From JAWKIW01 sp046331175 (GTDB taxonomy: Bacteria; Actinomycetota; Acidimicrobiia; Acidimicrobiales; Acidimicrobilacustridaceae), in contig JAXLRI010000019.1 of assembly GCA_046331175.1 (NCBI GenBank), positions 1 through 60,889 on the forward strand: 60,889 nt of DNA, in the 5' to 3' direction. The notes beneath the pieces were generated by a model. It made no database searches. It was not told the DNA's origin and worked only from the letters and a program-made list of their open reading frames with translations. The position numbers and the translations under genes are program-made. Positions 8,647 to 17,418 of this stretch are shown here, in pieces. How positions within the stretch are numbered: the first letter of the stretch is position 1; each line of letters opens with the position of its first letter.

Positions 8647-9168
8647 TCAGCGGCGGTGGATCGTGGCCACGAAGCGGCCGGTGGGGTCGGTCGGCAGCAC
8701 GATCTCGCTGACCCGCATGATCCAGTCGAGGACGACGGCGGGATCGGTGTCGTCGGGGATCTGCAGCACGACGCCGCGGCGGGCGTGGTCCTGGAGGGTC
8801 TTCCACCCGTCGGGGACGCCCTGGCCGGCCTCCCGCAGGGCGAGCAGCAACCGCTGGCCCATGCCGTGCTGCAGGCCGATGGTGGTGGGCTCGAACCCGC
8901 TGCGCGTCGGCGCACCGGGGATCCAGGTGCCCACCGGGATCATCGGCCCCCGGGTGCCGAACAGCTTGGCCAGCGCCCCGGGCGGGGGCTCCTCGTAGTC
9001 GACCCTGGGCGACACGTTGAGCCAGCCGTCGCGCCGGCGGGCCAGCTCGTCCATCCGCATGACCGCCACCTCGGGGTCGGCCCAGCCGAACTCGACCACG
9101 GCGCCGTCAGGGAGGTCACCGCTGCGATCGGCGGGATCGACGGGATCGGGGATCGGGGGATCGGCCAC
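8647..9168 (-). CDS. Conserved-looking hypothetical protein
   Basis: 173 aa from the GTG at 9168, where an Asp/Pro-rich N-terminus begins (ADPPIPDPVDPADR, encoded by GATCGG-type repeats). The frame stays open upstream, but that extension is low-complexity Arg/Pro and overlaps the promoter of the divergent acyl-CoA dehydrogenase. The body is mixed alpha/beta (EFGWADPEVAVMRMDELARR, GVVLQIPDDTDPAVVLDWI) with no signal peptide, TM or cysteine. Not recognised; cytosolic by appearance. Confidence 0.6.
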   Translation of the reverse strand: MADPPIPDPVDPADRSGDLPDGAVVEFGWADPEVAVMRMDELARRRDGWLNVSPRVDYEEPPPGALAKLFGTRGPMIPVGTWIPGAPTRSGFEPTTIGLQHGMGQRLLLALREAGQGVPDGWKTLQDHARRGVVLQIPDDTDPAVVLDWIMRVSEIVLPTDPTGRFVATIHRR

Positions 9169-9294
9169 GGGCGCCAGTCTGCCCGGTGGCCGGTCGCCGG
9201 CCGCCACCGCGGGGCGGCGAGGCGGCGGGAGCGCACCGGCCCGAACGGGCGATCGACCCCACGACCGTCGGTGGCACCGACCAGCCGGGCCGCC

Positions 9295-9317
9295 TAGGAT
9301 TCCTGACGATCCGTCAG
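9295..9317 (+). promoter_or_regulatory. Promoter and palindromic operator of the acyl-CoA degradation operon
   Basis: -10 candidate TAGGAT (9295-9300), then the palindrome CTGACG-ATC-CGTCAG (9303-9317) covering the expected transcription start. The core is identical to the site at 4727-4743. An RBS (GGAG, 9343-9346) lies 7 nt before the ATG at 9354. Confidence 0.6.
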
Positions 9318-9353
9318 ATACCCGCCGACGGTGCGACCGCACGGAGCGAACGC

Positions 9354-10580
9354 ATGGACTTCGACTTCACGCCCGAGCAGCAGGCCTTCGTCAAGGAGGT
9401 CGTGGCCTTCCTCGACGCCAACGACGATCCCGACGTCTTCGACGTCACCCGGGAGAACATGGCCCAGATCGTCGACACGCCCAAGCGGCGCGAGTTCATG
9501 GCCAAGCTCGGCGAGAAGGGCTGGCTCGGCATCACCTGGCCCACCGAGTACGGCGGCACCGACGGCGAGGGCGTGTACGAGTACCTGCTCAACGAGCAGC
9601 TCGCCGGCCGGGGCGGCCCCCAGATCGGCAAGGGCGTCGGCATCATCGGCAAGACGCTCATCGCCCACGGCAACGACTTCCTCAAGCAGACGTTCCTGCC
9701 GATGATCCTGCGCAACGAGGTCGAGTTCGCGGTCGGCTACAGCGAGCCCAACGCCGGCTCCGACGCCGCCTCGATGAAGCTGAAGGCCGAGCGGGGCGAG
9801 CGCGACGGCAAGCAGGGCTGGATCCTCAACGGCCAGAAGACGTGGACCACCTCGGCGCACTTCGCCGAGTGGTACTGGCTCGGCACCCGCACCGACCCCA
9901 ACGACAAGCACCGCGGCATCACCTTGATGCTCGTGCCCCTCGACCAGCCCGGCGTCGAGATCCGCGGCATCTGGACGATGGGCGACGAGCGCACCAACGA
10001 GGTGTTCATCGACGACGTCTTCGTCCCCGACGAGTACGTCGTCGGCGAGGTCGGCAAGGGCTTCCAGTACATCTCCGAGGCCCTCGACCTCGAGCGCTTC
10101 ACCATGTTCACGTACTCCCCCATCAAGCAGCGCCTCGACCTGCTGACCGAGTACGTGCGCACCAGCACCATCGACGGCGAGCCGCTCAGGGACGACGCCA
10201 CCGTGCGCAGCCGCATCGCCCACCTGCACACCGAGGCCGAGGTGGCCCGGGTCATGGGCCTGAAGTTCGTTGCCGCGTCGGTGAAGGCCGAACGGGCGAA
10301 CAAGGCAGCCGCCGACGGCGAGCGCGTCCCGCCGCCCACGATCGACGCGTCCGAGTACAAGCTGTTCGCCACCGAGTACTCCAAGCGCCTCGCCGACGCC
10401 TCCATGGACATCGCCGGGCCGGGCAGCCAGCTGCGGGTCCGCACCGAGGAGGCCCCGCTCGAGGGCCGGGCCGAGTCGACCTACCGCTACACCGTGATCG
10501 ACACGATCGGCGGCGGCGCCTCGGAGATCCAGAAGAACATCATCGCCCGGCGCGGCCTGGGCCTGCCCAAGACGTTCTGA
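9354..10580 (+). CDS. Acyl-CoA dehydrogenase (first of two in the operon)
   Basis: 408 aa starting MDFDFTPEQQAF, with RBS GGAG 7 nt upstream. ACAD signatures: GWLGITWPTEYGG (N-terminal helical domain), AVGYSEPNAGSDAAS and GWILNGQKTWTTSAH (beta-domain FAD/substrate loops) and DTIGGGASEIQKNIIARRGLGLP at the C-terminus (given here as two adjoining parts, DTIGGGASEIQ and KNIIARRGLGLP). FAD-dependent alpha,beta-desaturation of an acyl-CoA. A second, more divergent ACAD closes the same operon, an arrangement like the heteromeric FadE pairs used for steroid side chains in mycobacteria. First gene after the palindromic operator; 43 nt before the racemase-like gene. Confidence 0.92.
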   Translation: MDFDFTPEQQAFVKEVVAFLDANDDPDVFDVTRENMAQIVDTPKRREFMAKLGEKGWLGITWPTEYGGTDGEGVYEYLLNEQLAGRGGPQIGKGVGIIGKTLIAHGNDFLKQTFLPMILRNEVEFAVGYSEPNAGSDAASMKLKAERGERDGKQGWILNGQKTWTTSAHFAEWYWLGTRTDPNDKHRGITLMLVPLDQPGVEIRGIWTMGDERTNEVFIDDVFVPDEYVVGEVGKGFQYISEALDLERFTMFTYSPIKQRLDLLTEYVRTSTIDGEPLRDDATVRSRIAHLHTEAEVARVMGLKFVAASVKAERANKAAADGERVPPPTIDASEYKLFATEYSKRLADASMDIAGPGSQLRVRTEEAPLEGRAESTYRYTVIDTIGGGASEIQKNIIARRGLGLPKTF

Positions 10581-10623
10581 ACGGACCGACCGACCGATCG
10601 CCTCCGGACGCAGCAGCTCGACG

Positions 10624-11793
10624 ATGGGCTCCCCCGCCATGCTCGACGGCATCACCGTGCTCGACTTCGCGTCGGTCGGGCCGGCGGCGCGTGCCTCGCG
10701 CATGCTGGCCGACTACGGCGCCCGGGTCATCAAGCTGGGCGCCGTGCCCCGGGCGGGCGGCGTGCAGATCACCCCGCCCTTCTACGCCTACGGCGGGCAC
10801 CGGGGCATGGAGCGGGTGCTGCTCGACCTCAAGGCCGACGCCGGCCGCGAGACGTTCCTGCGGCTGGCCCGCTCGGCCGACGTCGTCATCGAGAGCTTCC
10901 GCCCCGGCGTCGTCGACCGGCTGGGCATCGGCTACGCGGACGTGTCGGCCGCCAACCCGTCGATCGTCTACTGCTCCACGTCGGGCTACGGCCAGACCGG
11001 TCCGTCGTCGCAGTGGGCCGGCCACGACGTCAACTACCTCGGCGTCGGCGGCTACCTCGACGTGAGCGAGCGGGGCCCCGGCGGCAAGCCGCCCCTGCCC
11101 GGCGCCACCGTGGCCGACATGGCGGCGGGCGGCATGCAGGCGGTCATGGCCGTGCTGGCCGCGCTGGTCCGCCGGCAGCGCACCGGCGAGGGCGCCTTCC
11201 TCGACGTGTCGATCGCCGACGGCGTGCTGGCGCTGATGGCGCTGTACGTCGACGAGTACCTCGCCACCGGCACGGTGCCCGGTCCCGGCCACTACATCCT
11301 CACCGGCCGCTACGCCTGCTACGACACCTACGCGTGCGCCGACGGCGGGTGGCTGGCGGTGGGCGCCATCGAGCCCCACTTCTGGGCCAACCTCTGCAAG
11401 GCCCTCGGGTGCGAGCGCTGGATCGACCACCAGCTCGACGACGACGTGCAGGACGAGGTCCGCGCCGACCTCCGGGCCGCCTTCGCCACCAAGCCCCGCG
11501 ACGAGTGGGCCGCCCTCCTCGCCCCCGCCGACACCTGCGTGGCGCCGATCCTGTCGGTGCCCGAGCTGGTCGACGACCCGCAGTACGTGGCGCGTGGCGT
11601 CATCGTCGAGGCCGACCACCCCACCGCCGGCACCTTCCGCCAGCTCGGTCCGCTGCTGGCCGGCACGGTCGCCCCCGACGGGGCGGTGGCGCTGCCCGAC
11701 TGGGCCACCACCGACACCGACGACGTGCTGGCCGGTGCCGGCTTCGACGCCGACGAGATCGCCCGCCTGCGAGACGAAGGAGCCGTGGCGTGA
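10624..11793 (+). CDS. Alpha-methylacyl-CoA racemase-like CoA-transferase family enzyme
   Basis: 389 aa, class III CoA-transferase fold. It carries the racemase-type pair, His134 in AGHDVNYLGVGG and Asp165 in ATVADMAAGG, matching His126/Asp156 of mycobacterial MCR. That favours epimerisation of 2R/2S-methylacyl-CoA over CoA transfer. Such an activity is needed to feed methyl-branched chains (isoprenoid, sterol side chain) into acyl-CoA dehydrogenases, which fits both neighbours. Its last codon overlaps the GTG start of the next gene (GTGA). Start ATG 10624; an ATG five codons later is an alternative. Confidence 0.85.
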   Translation: MGSPAMLDGITVLDFASVGPAARASRMLADYGARVIKLGAVPRAGGVQITPPFYAYGGHRGMERVLLDLKADAGRETFLRLARSADVVIESFRPGVVDRLGIGYADVSAANPSIVYCSTSGYGQTGPSSQWAGHDVNYLGVGGYLDVSERGPGGKPPLPGATVADMAAGGMQAVMAVLAALVRRQRTGEGAFLDVSIADGVLALMALYVDEYLATGTVPGPGHYILTGRYACYDTYACADGGWLAVGAIEPHFWANLCKALGCERWIDHQLDDDVQDEVRADLRAAFATKPRDEWAALLAPADTCVAPILSVPELVDDPQYVARGVIVEADHPTAGTFRQLGPLLAGTVAPDGAVALPDWATTDTDDVLAGAGFDADEIARLRDEGAVA

Positions 11794-12341
11794 CCACCCC
11801 CGCCCCCATCCCGGCCGAGGTCGCCGACCGCGACGACCTGCCCGACGACGTGAAGCAGCTCATCGGCCTGGGCCAGTACCAGCAGTCCGGCGAGTTCCCC
11901 GTCGAGCGCGGCTACATCTGGACCAGCTGCTCGTCGGTCGAGAACGGCAACCCGCTGTTCTGGGACGACGACGTGGCCGCCGAGCTCACCGACGGCCCCA
12001 TCGCCCCGCCCACCACGCTGAGCCTCTGGTTCCGGCCCCACCACTGGGCCCCCGGGCGCACCGAGCAGGCGCTGCCGCTCCAGGTCCACTTCGACCTCAA
12101 GGAGCGCTTCGGCCTGCCCGAGGCGGTCATGAGCGACAACTCGATCACCTTCTACGAGCCGGTCCGGCCCGGCGACGTGCTGCAGACCCGCCAGATCCTG
12201 CGCTCGGTCAGCCCGCCCAAGACCACCAAGCTCGGCACCGGGCGCTTCTGGGTGATCGAGGTCGAGTACACCAACGGCGCCGGCGAGCTGGTCGGCGTCG
12301 AGAGCTACACCGGCTTCGGCTACAAGCGGGAGGAGGCGTGA
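11790..12341 (+). CDS. MaoC/FAS1-like hot-dog hydratase subunit (N-terminal type)
   Basis: 183 aa, GTG start overlapping the previous stop by 4 nt, RBS GAAGGAG 8 nt upstream. The sequence follows the FAS1-like dehydratase half of MaoC proteins (ERGYIWTSCSSVENGNPLFWDD, given only in part: SSVENGNPLFWDD; then GPIAPPTTLSLWFRP). This half lacks the D-x4-H catalytic motif and usually pairs with a catalytic hot-dog protein, here the next gene. Together they resemble heteromeric enoyl-CoA hydratases of the ChsH1/ChsH2 kind. No DUF35 domain is attached, unlike ChsH2. Confidence 0.82.
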   Translation: MTTPAPIPAEVADRDDLPDDVKQLIGLGQYQQSGEFPVERGYIWTSCSSVENGNPLFWDDDVAAELTDGPIAPPTTLSLWFRPHHWAPGRTEQALPLQVHFDLKERFGLPEAVMSDNSITFYEPVRPGDVLQTRQILRSVSPPKTTKLGTGRFWVIEVEYTNGAGELVGVESYTGFGYKREEA

Positions 12342-12853
12342 TGTCCGACGCGACCACCACCGATGCCCCGGCGTCCCGGCTCATCGGCGACGTCTCCGTG
12401 GGTGACGAGCTCCCCGCCCTCGGCTACGACGTCACCGCCACCACCGTGGTCCTGGGCGCCCTCGCCGCCCGCGACTGGCGGCCGATGCACCACGACCACG
12501 ACTTCGCCGTCAACCGCAACGGCACCCAGGACATCTTCATGAACACCCCGAACCAGGCAGCCTGGTTCGAGCGCTTCGTCACCGACTGGACCGGCCCCAA
12601 GGGCCGCCTCGGCAAGATGACCTTCCGCATGAAGGGCTCGGTGTACCCCGGCGACCACATGGTGCTGGCCGGGACCGTCACCGACGTGGCCACCGACGAC
12701 GCCGGCTGCGGTTGGGCCTCGCTCGACGTCGCCCTCACCGTCGACGGCGACGTCAAGACCACCTGCGCGGTGCGCGTCGCCCTGCCGACCACCGCCGACG
12801 ACAACCCCTGGGCCCGCCGCGGCGACCGCTGGCACCCCGAGCCCGGCCGCTGA
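12341..12853 (+). CDS. MaoC-like enoyl-CoA hydratase subunit (catalytic type)
   Basis: 170 aa. The ATG begins on the A of the previous TGA (TGATG), so translation is coupled. Hot-dog fold with the hydratase region ALAARDWRPMHHDHDFA, where the Asp and downstream His correspond to the MaoC D-x4-H catalytic pair, and MNTPNQAAWFERFVTDW following. It would hydrate the double bond introduced by the flanking acyl-CoA dehydrogenases, probably as a heteromer with the preceding subunit. Confidence 0.85.
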   Translation: MSDATTTDAPASRLIGDVSVGDELPALGYDVTATTVVLGALAARDWRPMHHDHDFAVNRNGTQDIFMNTPNQAAWFERFVTDWTGPKGRLGKMTFRMKGSVYPGDHMVLAGTVTDVATDDAGCGWASLDVALTVDGDVKTTCAVRVALPTTADDNPWARRGDRWHPEPGR

Positions 12854-12896
12854 CCCGACCTCCCGATCGACACCCGAACCCACCAGGAGCCATCCG

Positions 12897-14042
12897 ATGG
12901 ACCTCGACTTCACCGAAGAGCAGGACATGCTGCGCAACCTCGTGCGCAGCATGTGCAACGACGTCGTCCCGCTGAACGTCGTGCGCGAGCTCGAGGACGA
13001 CGAGGTCGGCTACTCGGTCGACCTCTGGTCCCAGCTGGCCGACCTCGACCTGATCGGCCTCATGGTCCCCGCCGAGTACGGCGGTTCGGGGATGTCCATG
13101 ATCGAGGGTGCCATCGTCTACGAGGAGCTGGGCCGGGGTCTGGTCCCGTCGCCCCACCTCGTGTCGGCCGTGCTGTCGGCCGGGGCGCTGGTCGCCGCCG
13201 GCAGCGACGACCAGAAGACCTCCTGGCTGCCCAAGCTCGTGTCGGGCGAGTCGATCTTCTCGGTGGCCTGGCTCGAGCCGGCCCACGGGTTCGGCCCCAA
13301 GGGCGTCGACCTCACGGCGACGCGCGAGGGCGACGGCTGGCGCCTCGACGGCGTGAAGTGGCACGTCCCGTTCGCCTCGTCGGCCGAGCGCCTGCTGGTG
13401 CTGGCCCGCACCGGCAGCGCCCCCACCGACATCACGCTGTTCCTGGTCGACCCGGCCGTCGACGAGGTGACCCTCGAGCAGCAGAAGACCATCGGCTCGG
13501 ACAACCAGTACGCCGTGACCTTCGCCGGTGCGAAGGTGACCGCCGCCGACGTGGTCGGCGAGGTGGATGGCGGCTGGCCGGTGTGGGACCGCCTCATGTA
13601 CGACGCCGTGATCCTGCTGGCCGCCTCGGCCGTCGGTGGCGCCCACTACGCGCTCGAGATCACCACCCAGTACGCCAAGGACCGCCAGCAGTTCGACAAG
13701 CCGCTCGGCGCCTTCATGGCCATCAGCCACTACCTGGCCGACGCCAAGACCAACGTCGACGGCGCCGAGGTGCTGGTGTGGGAGGCCGCCTGGGCCCGCA
13801 GCGAGGGCCGCGACATCTCGACCCTGGCCCCCATGGCCAAGCTCTTCGCGTGCAAGACCTACCGCGACGTCACCGCCATGGCCCAGCAGGTCTTCGGCGG
13901 CGTGGGCTTCACCGTCGAGTACGACATCCAGCTGTACTTCCGCCGGGCCAAGCAGCTGCAGATCACGTGGTGGAACGAGCGCGAGCTCGAGGAGCGGATC
14001 GCCACCCAGGTGCTCGACGCCGAGCCCGCCACCGCCGGCTGA
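12897..14042 (+). CDS. Acyl-CoA dehydrogenase (second in the operon)
   Basis: 381 aa starting MDLDFTEEQDMLRNLV, with AGGAG about 8 nt upstream. N-terminal helical domain with GLMVPAEYGGSG; the beta-domain is degenerate (SVAWLEPAHGFGP instead of the usual T-E-P-x-x-G-S-D); C-terminal QVFGGVGFTVEYDIQLYFRRAK. Such divergent members often act as the second subunit of alpha2beta2 acyl-CoA dehydrogenases (FadE26/27- or FadE28/29-like). Last gene of the operon, followed by an inverted repeat. Confidence 0.9.
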   Translation: MDLDFTEEQDMLRNLVRSMCNDVVPLNVVRELEDDEVGYSVDLWSQLADLDLIGLMVPAEYGGSGMSMIEGAIVYEELGRGLVPSPHLVSAVLSAGALVAAGSDDQKTSWLPKLVSGESIFSVAWLEPAHGFGPKGVDLTATREGDGWRLDGVKWHVPFASSAERLLVLARTGSAPTDITLFLVDPAVDEVTLEQQKTIGSDNQYAVTFAGAKVTAADVVGEVDGGWPVWDRLMYDAVILLAASAVGGAHYALEITTQYAKDRQQFDKPLGAFMAISHYLADAKTNVDGAEVLVWEAAWARSEGRDISTLAPMAKLFACKTYRDVTAMAQQVFGGVGFTVEYDIQLYFRRAKQLQITWWNERELEERIATQVLDAEPATAG

Positions 14043-14058
14043 CGCTCGACCTCGAGCG
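14043..14058. terminator. Short hairpin after the acyl-CoA operon
   Basis: CGCTCG-ACCT-CGAGCG, perfect 6-bp arms directly after the stop codon and between convergent genes. No U-tract. Confidence 0.45.
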
Positions 14059-14097
14059 GGCTCGGACCCCGGGCGACGGTCGCGCCGCCGACCGCCG

Positions 14098-14631
14098 TCA
14101 GCGAGGCCGGTGGTCGTACCAGTAGGCGCGGATCATGCGCAGCTGGTCGTCGAACTCGGCGTTGGCGAAGGTGAAGGGGCCGTCGAGCGGGGCGAAGGCC
14201 CGCACCGTGTAGGCGAAGCCGGACACGACGGGGTTGCGCGCCCCGAGGATCATCTGGGTCTCGATCTCGTTCACGTCGGCCCAGGCGGTGAAGGTCTGGC
14301 GGAAGCGGGTGCCCACCAGCACCCCGTCGGGGCCCAACCCGAGCTGGTCGCCGCCCCGCAGCGTGAACAGCAGCAGGCCGACGAGCGCCGAGGCGGCCGC
14401 CGCGTTCAGCGCCGTCATCACCCCCTGGATCACGGCCGCCAGCACGATGAGCGGCGACATCAGGACCAGGAACAACAGCAGGTACGACGCCTTCTGGCGC
14501 GACGTGAGGCGCAGCACGATCTGCGGTCGGGCGACGCCGTCGCCCCCCTCCCACGCGGCGCGCGACACGGAGCGGGGCCCGCCGAACGCCCCCGGCCCGT
14601 CGGTGGGCGAGCCCGCCGGCTCGCCGGTCAT
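14098..14631 (-). CDS. Two-TM membrane protein, unknown function
   Basis: 177 aa. A hydrophilic N-terminus (about 40 aa) precedes two closely spaced hydrophobic helices (about 49-70 and 74-93, starting YLLLFLVLMSPL and ALNAAAASALVG). The C-terminal 80 residues read like a bacterial PH-type beta domain (LGPDGVLVGTRFRQTFTAWADV). No confident family. It lies 46 nt downstream of mazG on the same strand and may share its transcript. Confidence 0.65.
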   Translation of the reverse strand: MTGEPAGSPTDGPGAFGGPRSVSRAAWEGGDGVARPQIVLRLTSRQKASYLLLFLVLMSPLIVLAAVIQGVMTALNAAAASALVGLLLFTLRGGDQLGLGPDGVLVGTRFRQTFTAWADVNEIETQMILGARNPVVSGFAYTVRAFAPLDGPFTFANAEFDDQLRMIRAYWYDHRPR

Positions 14632-14677
14632 CGTCGGCCTCCCGGCGCCTCGGACCCGTGGCTCCGGTGGTGGTCGG

Positions 14678-16033
14678 TCATCGCTCGAGCTCCTGGACGC
14701 GGTTGCGGTAGCCGAGGGCGGCGTTCCGCAGCGCCATCTCGGGGTCGACCCCGTTGCGTCGGGCCAGGTTGACCACGGCGAACAGCAGGTCGCCGATGGA
14801 CTCGGCGTCGGGCTCGCGCCGGGCCCGGACCACGGCGGGGTCCCACTTGGCCGGTGACGGCAGCTCGTCGCCCAGGTCGCCGAGGGACGCCGCCTTCTTC
14901 TGCACCTTGAGGGCGAACAGCAGGGCCGGCAGGGCGTCGGGGATGCCCTCGAAGACGCTGTCGCGCCCCTTCTCCGCCTTCTTGATCTGCTCCCACCTGG
15001 CGGCCACCTCGTCGGCGGTGTCGGCCTGCACGTCGCCGAACACGTGCGGGTGCCGGTCGCGCAGCTTGTCGTGGATGCCGCGCGCCACGTCGGCCAACGT
15101 GAAGCGGCCCTCCTGCTCGGCGATGGTGGCGTGGAAGACCACCTGGAACAGCAGGTCGCCCAGCTCCTCCTCGAGGTGCTCGAACCCGTCGCCGGCCTCG
15201 GGGTCGAGGTGGTCGATGGCGTCGAGGACCTCGTAGGCCTCCTCGAGCAGGTGGCGGCGCAACGACTCGTGGGTCTGCTCGCGGTCCCAGGGGCACTCGC
15301 GACGGAGCACGGCGACCAGCTCGGCGAGGCGGGCCACCTCGCCGGCCGCGGGAGCAGCGAGGGCGGGCAGGTAGAGGGTGGTGAGGTGGTCGGGCTCGAC
15401 GTCGCGGTCGAGGTCGTCGACGGCGACCACCCGCACCTCCTCGTCGGGCAGGCCGAGGCGCTGCAGCACGGTGACCGCCGGGACCGAGGCCGGGTCGAGG
15501 CCGGCCACGTCGACGGCGTCGCCGAGGGCCAGCTTCACCTCCGACAGCACCTCGACCGAGTCGCACTGGGCCACGAGCAGCGGGCCCCGCTCCCCCGCCG
15601 CCTCGACGCCGAAGCGCTGGCCGTCGACCACCCGGACCCCCTCGGCCACGGGATCGATGCCGAGGCGCACCCAGGCCAGGTCGAGGAACGACAGCGCCGG
15701 CACGAGCGCCACGTCGACCCGCGGGTCGTCGCGCAGCAGCTCGACGGTGCGCTCGGCGACCACCGGCGACCCGGGCACGGCGTAGAGCACCTCGTCCTCG
15801 GCCAGCGCCGCCTCGGCCACGGCGTCGGCGATGCGGCCGTACACCTCGTCGAGCGTGGCGGCGGCCTCGTACACGTCGTCGAAGGCGGTGGCGTCGGGAC
15901 CGACCACCGGCGCGGCCGGGTGGCGACGGGTCCGCACGAAGCGGGTGGCGATCCGGCCGATGGCGTCGAGGGCCGACGCGGTGACGAGGTCCTCGCCTGC
16001 GGGACCGAGCCCGACCACCACGACCGTCGCCAT
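14678..16033 (-). CDS. mazG: MazG-type nucleoside triphosphate pyrophosphohydrolase, YabN-like two-domain form
   Basis: 451 aa. Residues 1 to about 230 match a tetrapyrrole-methylase fold (MATVVVVGLGPAGEDLVT; LYAVPGSPVVAERTV), as in Bacillus YabN. Residues about 240-450 form MazG, with the metal-binding HLLEEAYEVLDAID and HLEEELGDLLFQVVFH helices and the ECPWDREQTHESL entry motif. It hydrolyses aberrant or stress-related NTPs; the role of the methylase-like half is unclear. Start ATG 16033 because homology begins there. In mycobacteria mazG also sits next to mfd, as it nearly does here. Confidence 0.9.
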   Translation of the reverse strand: MATVVVVGLGPAGEDLVTASALDAIGRIATRFVRTRRHPAAPVVGPDATAFDDVYEAAATLDEVYGRIADAVAEAALAEDEVLYAVPGSPVVAERTVELLRDDPRVDVALVPALSFLDLAWVRLGIDPVAEGVRVVDGQRFGVEAAGERGPLLVAQCDSVEVLSEVKLALGDAVDVAGLDPASVPAVTVLQRLGLPDEEVRVVAVDDLDRDVEPDHLTTLYLPALAAPAAGEVARLAELVAVLRRECPWDREQTHESLRRHLLEEAYEVLDAIDHLDPEAGDGFEHLEEELGDLLFQVVFHATIAEQEGRFTLADVARGIHDKLRDRHPHVFGDVQADTADEVAARWEQIKKAEKGRDSVFEGIPDALPALLFALKVQKKAASLGDLGDELPSPAKWDPAVVRARREPDAESIGDLLFAVVNLARRNGVDPEMALRNAALGYRNRVQELER

Positions 16034-16128
16034 CCCCGCATCGTTGCAGACCGTGAGGCCCTCCGGTGCCGCCGAGGCTCGGTCGGATCCGGGGCATCCG
16101 GCCATCCGGGCCCCACCCCGGTCGCCGC

Positions 16129-17418
16129 TCAGCGGGTGCTGGTGGTGCTGCTCGGCGCCGTCCCGGCCGAGCCACCGGGGACCGAGCCGTCGGGGGCGGG
16201 CGACAGCTCGAACTTCGGCTGGCCGCCACCGCCGGCCGAGGGCGGCACGATCGTCGCCTGCGAGGCGTCCCACAACCCGAAGCGCGGGTCGATGCGGACC
16301 TCGGCGCTGCGCAGCCCCTCCTCGAGGCCCTTCACCAGGGCGTCGCTGCCCCCCTGGTCGTAGGCCTTGGCCAGGCGCTCGCGGACCTCGTCGAAGGTGG
16401 GATCGCGGCGGGAGCGCACGATGATCACGTGCTCGCCGAACGGCGTGGTGACCGGACCGATGACCTGGCCGATGGGCGCGGTGCGCACCGCGTCGGCGAA
16501 GGCCTGCTGGTACTGGCCGATGGACGTGCAGCCCAGGTCGCCGCCCTTGTCCTTGGTGCCGGGATCGTCGGAGTACTCGGCGGCGATGGCGGCGAAGTCA
16601 GCGCCGGCATCGAGGCGCGCCTTGGCCTCGGCGGCGCGAGCCTTGGCGGCGTCAGCCGAGCGGGCCGCCAGCGTCGTGCCCGTGGCACCGGCCGCGCCGG
16701 CCCCGCCGTCGGCGGCGCTCGACGCCACCAGCACGTGGGACACGCACGCCTCGGTGAGGCCGGCCTTGTTGTCCTCGTACATCTTCTCGAGGGCGGCGTC
16801 GCGGTCGGCCCCGCCCAGGCTGTTGCGCAGGGCGATGATGGTGGCGACGCCGTCGCGCAGCACCGGGCCGTAGGTGCCGAACCCGCCGAGCAGCTGCTCG
16901 CCGAGGCGCTGGGCCTCCTCGGGCGTGGGGGCGTCCGACGACCCCGACGCGGCGCCGGCCCCGGCAGCCACCTGCTCGCCGATGCGCCGCACGGCGTCGG
17001 CCCGATCGGCGTCGGTGACGGAGCCGCCCCGCGCCGCCAGCTGCTGGGTGGCCACCTGGAAGCTCAGCTGCTCGTTGAGGAACGAGGCGATGAAGTCGGC
17101 GGTGAGCTCGTCGGACCCCGCCTTGAGCGGCGAGGCCCCGTTCGCCGCCTGCCACGACCCCAGGTACAGCTTGTTGGCCTTCACCTGCTGCACGTAGTCG
17201 GTGAAGGTCGCCTCGGGCAGCGACCAGCTGTTGACCTGCAGCACGGCGCCCGCGGCCGGAGGCGGCGTGGTGCCGGCGGTGGGCATCGGCGTCGACTTCA
17301 CGCTCGACCCGCTGCTGCTCGTCGACGAGCAGCCGCCGGCGATCACCGCCGCGGTCAGGCCGACGGCGGCGACCGCGGCGAGGGCGCGCCGACGACGGGT
17401 CGGCGTCGGCCGGCTCAC
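16129..17418 (-). CDS. PpiC/SurA-type peptidyl-prolyl isomerase lipoprotein
   Basis: 429 aa, GTG start overlapping the stop of the upstream paralogue (GTGA). Basic N-terminus, hydrophobic helix and a probable lipobox (IAGGC) put it on the outer face of the membrane. SurA-like N-domain, then a parvulin domain: HVLV at its start, ADFAAIAAEYSDDPGTKDKGGDLG, and PFGEHVIIVRS. Cysteines at EACVSHV and GGDLGC may form a disulfide. Likely a foldase for secreted proteins. The parvulin histidine (SHVLV) is present, so this copy is the likely active isomerase. Confidence 0.85.
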   Translation of the reverse strand: MSRPTPTRRRRALAAVAAVGLTAAVIAGGCSSTSSSGSSVKSTPMPTAGTTPPPAAGAVLQVNSWSLPEATFTDYVQQVKANKLYLGSWQAANGASPLKAGSDELTADFIASFLNEQLSFQVATQQLAARGGSVTDADRADAVRRIGEQVAAGAGAASGSSDAPTPEEAQRLGEQLLGGFGTYGPVLRDGVATIIALRNSLGGADRDAALEKMYEDNKAGLTEACVSHVLVASSAADGGAGAAGATGTTLAARSADAAKARAAEAKARLDAGADFAAIAAEYSDDPGTKDKGGDLGCTSIGQYQQAFADAVRTAPIGQVIGPVTTPFGEHVIIVRSRRDPTFDEVRERLAKAYDQGGSDALVKGLEEGLRSAEVRIDPRFGLWDASQATIVPPSAGGGGQPKFELSPAPDGSVPGGSAGTAPSSTTSTR

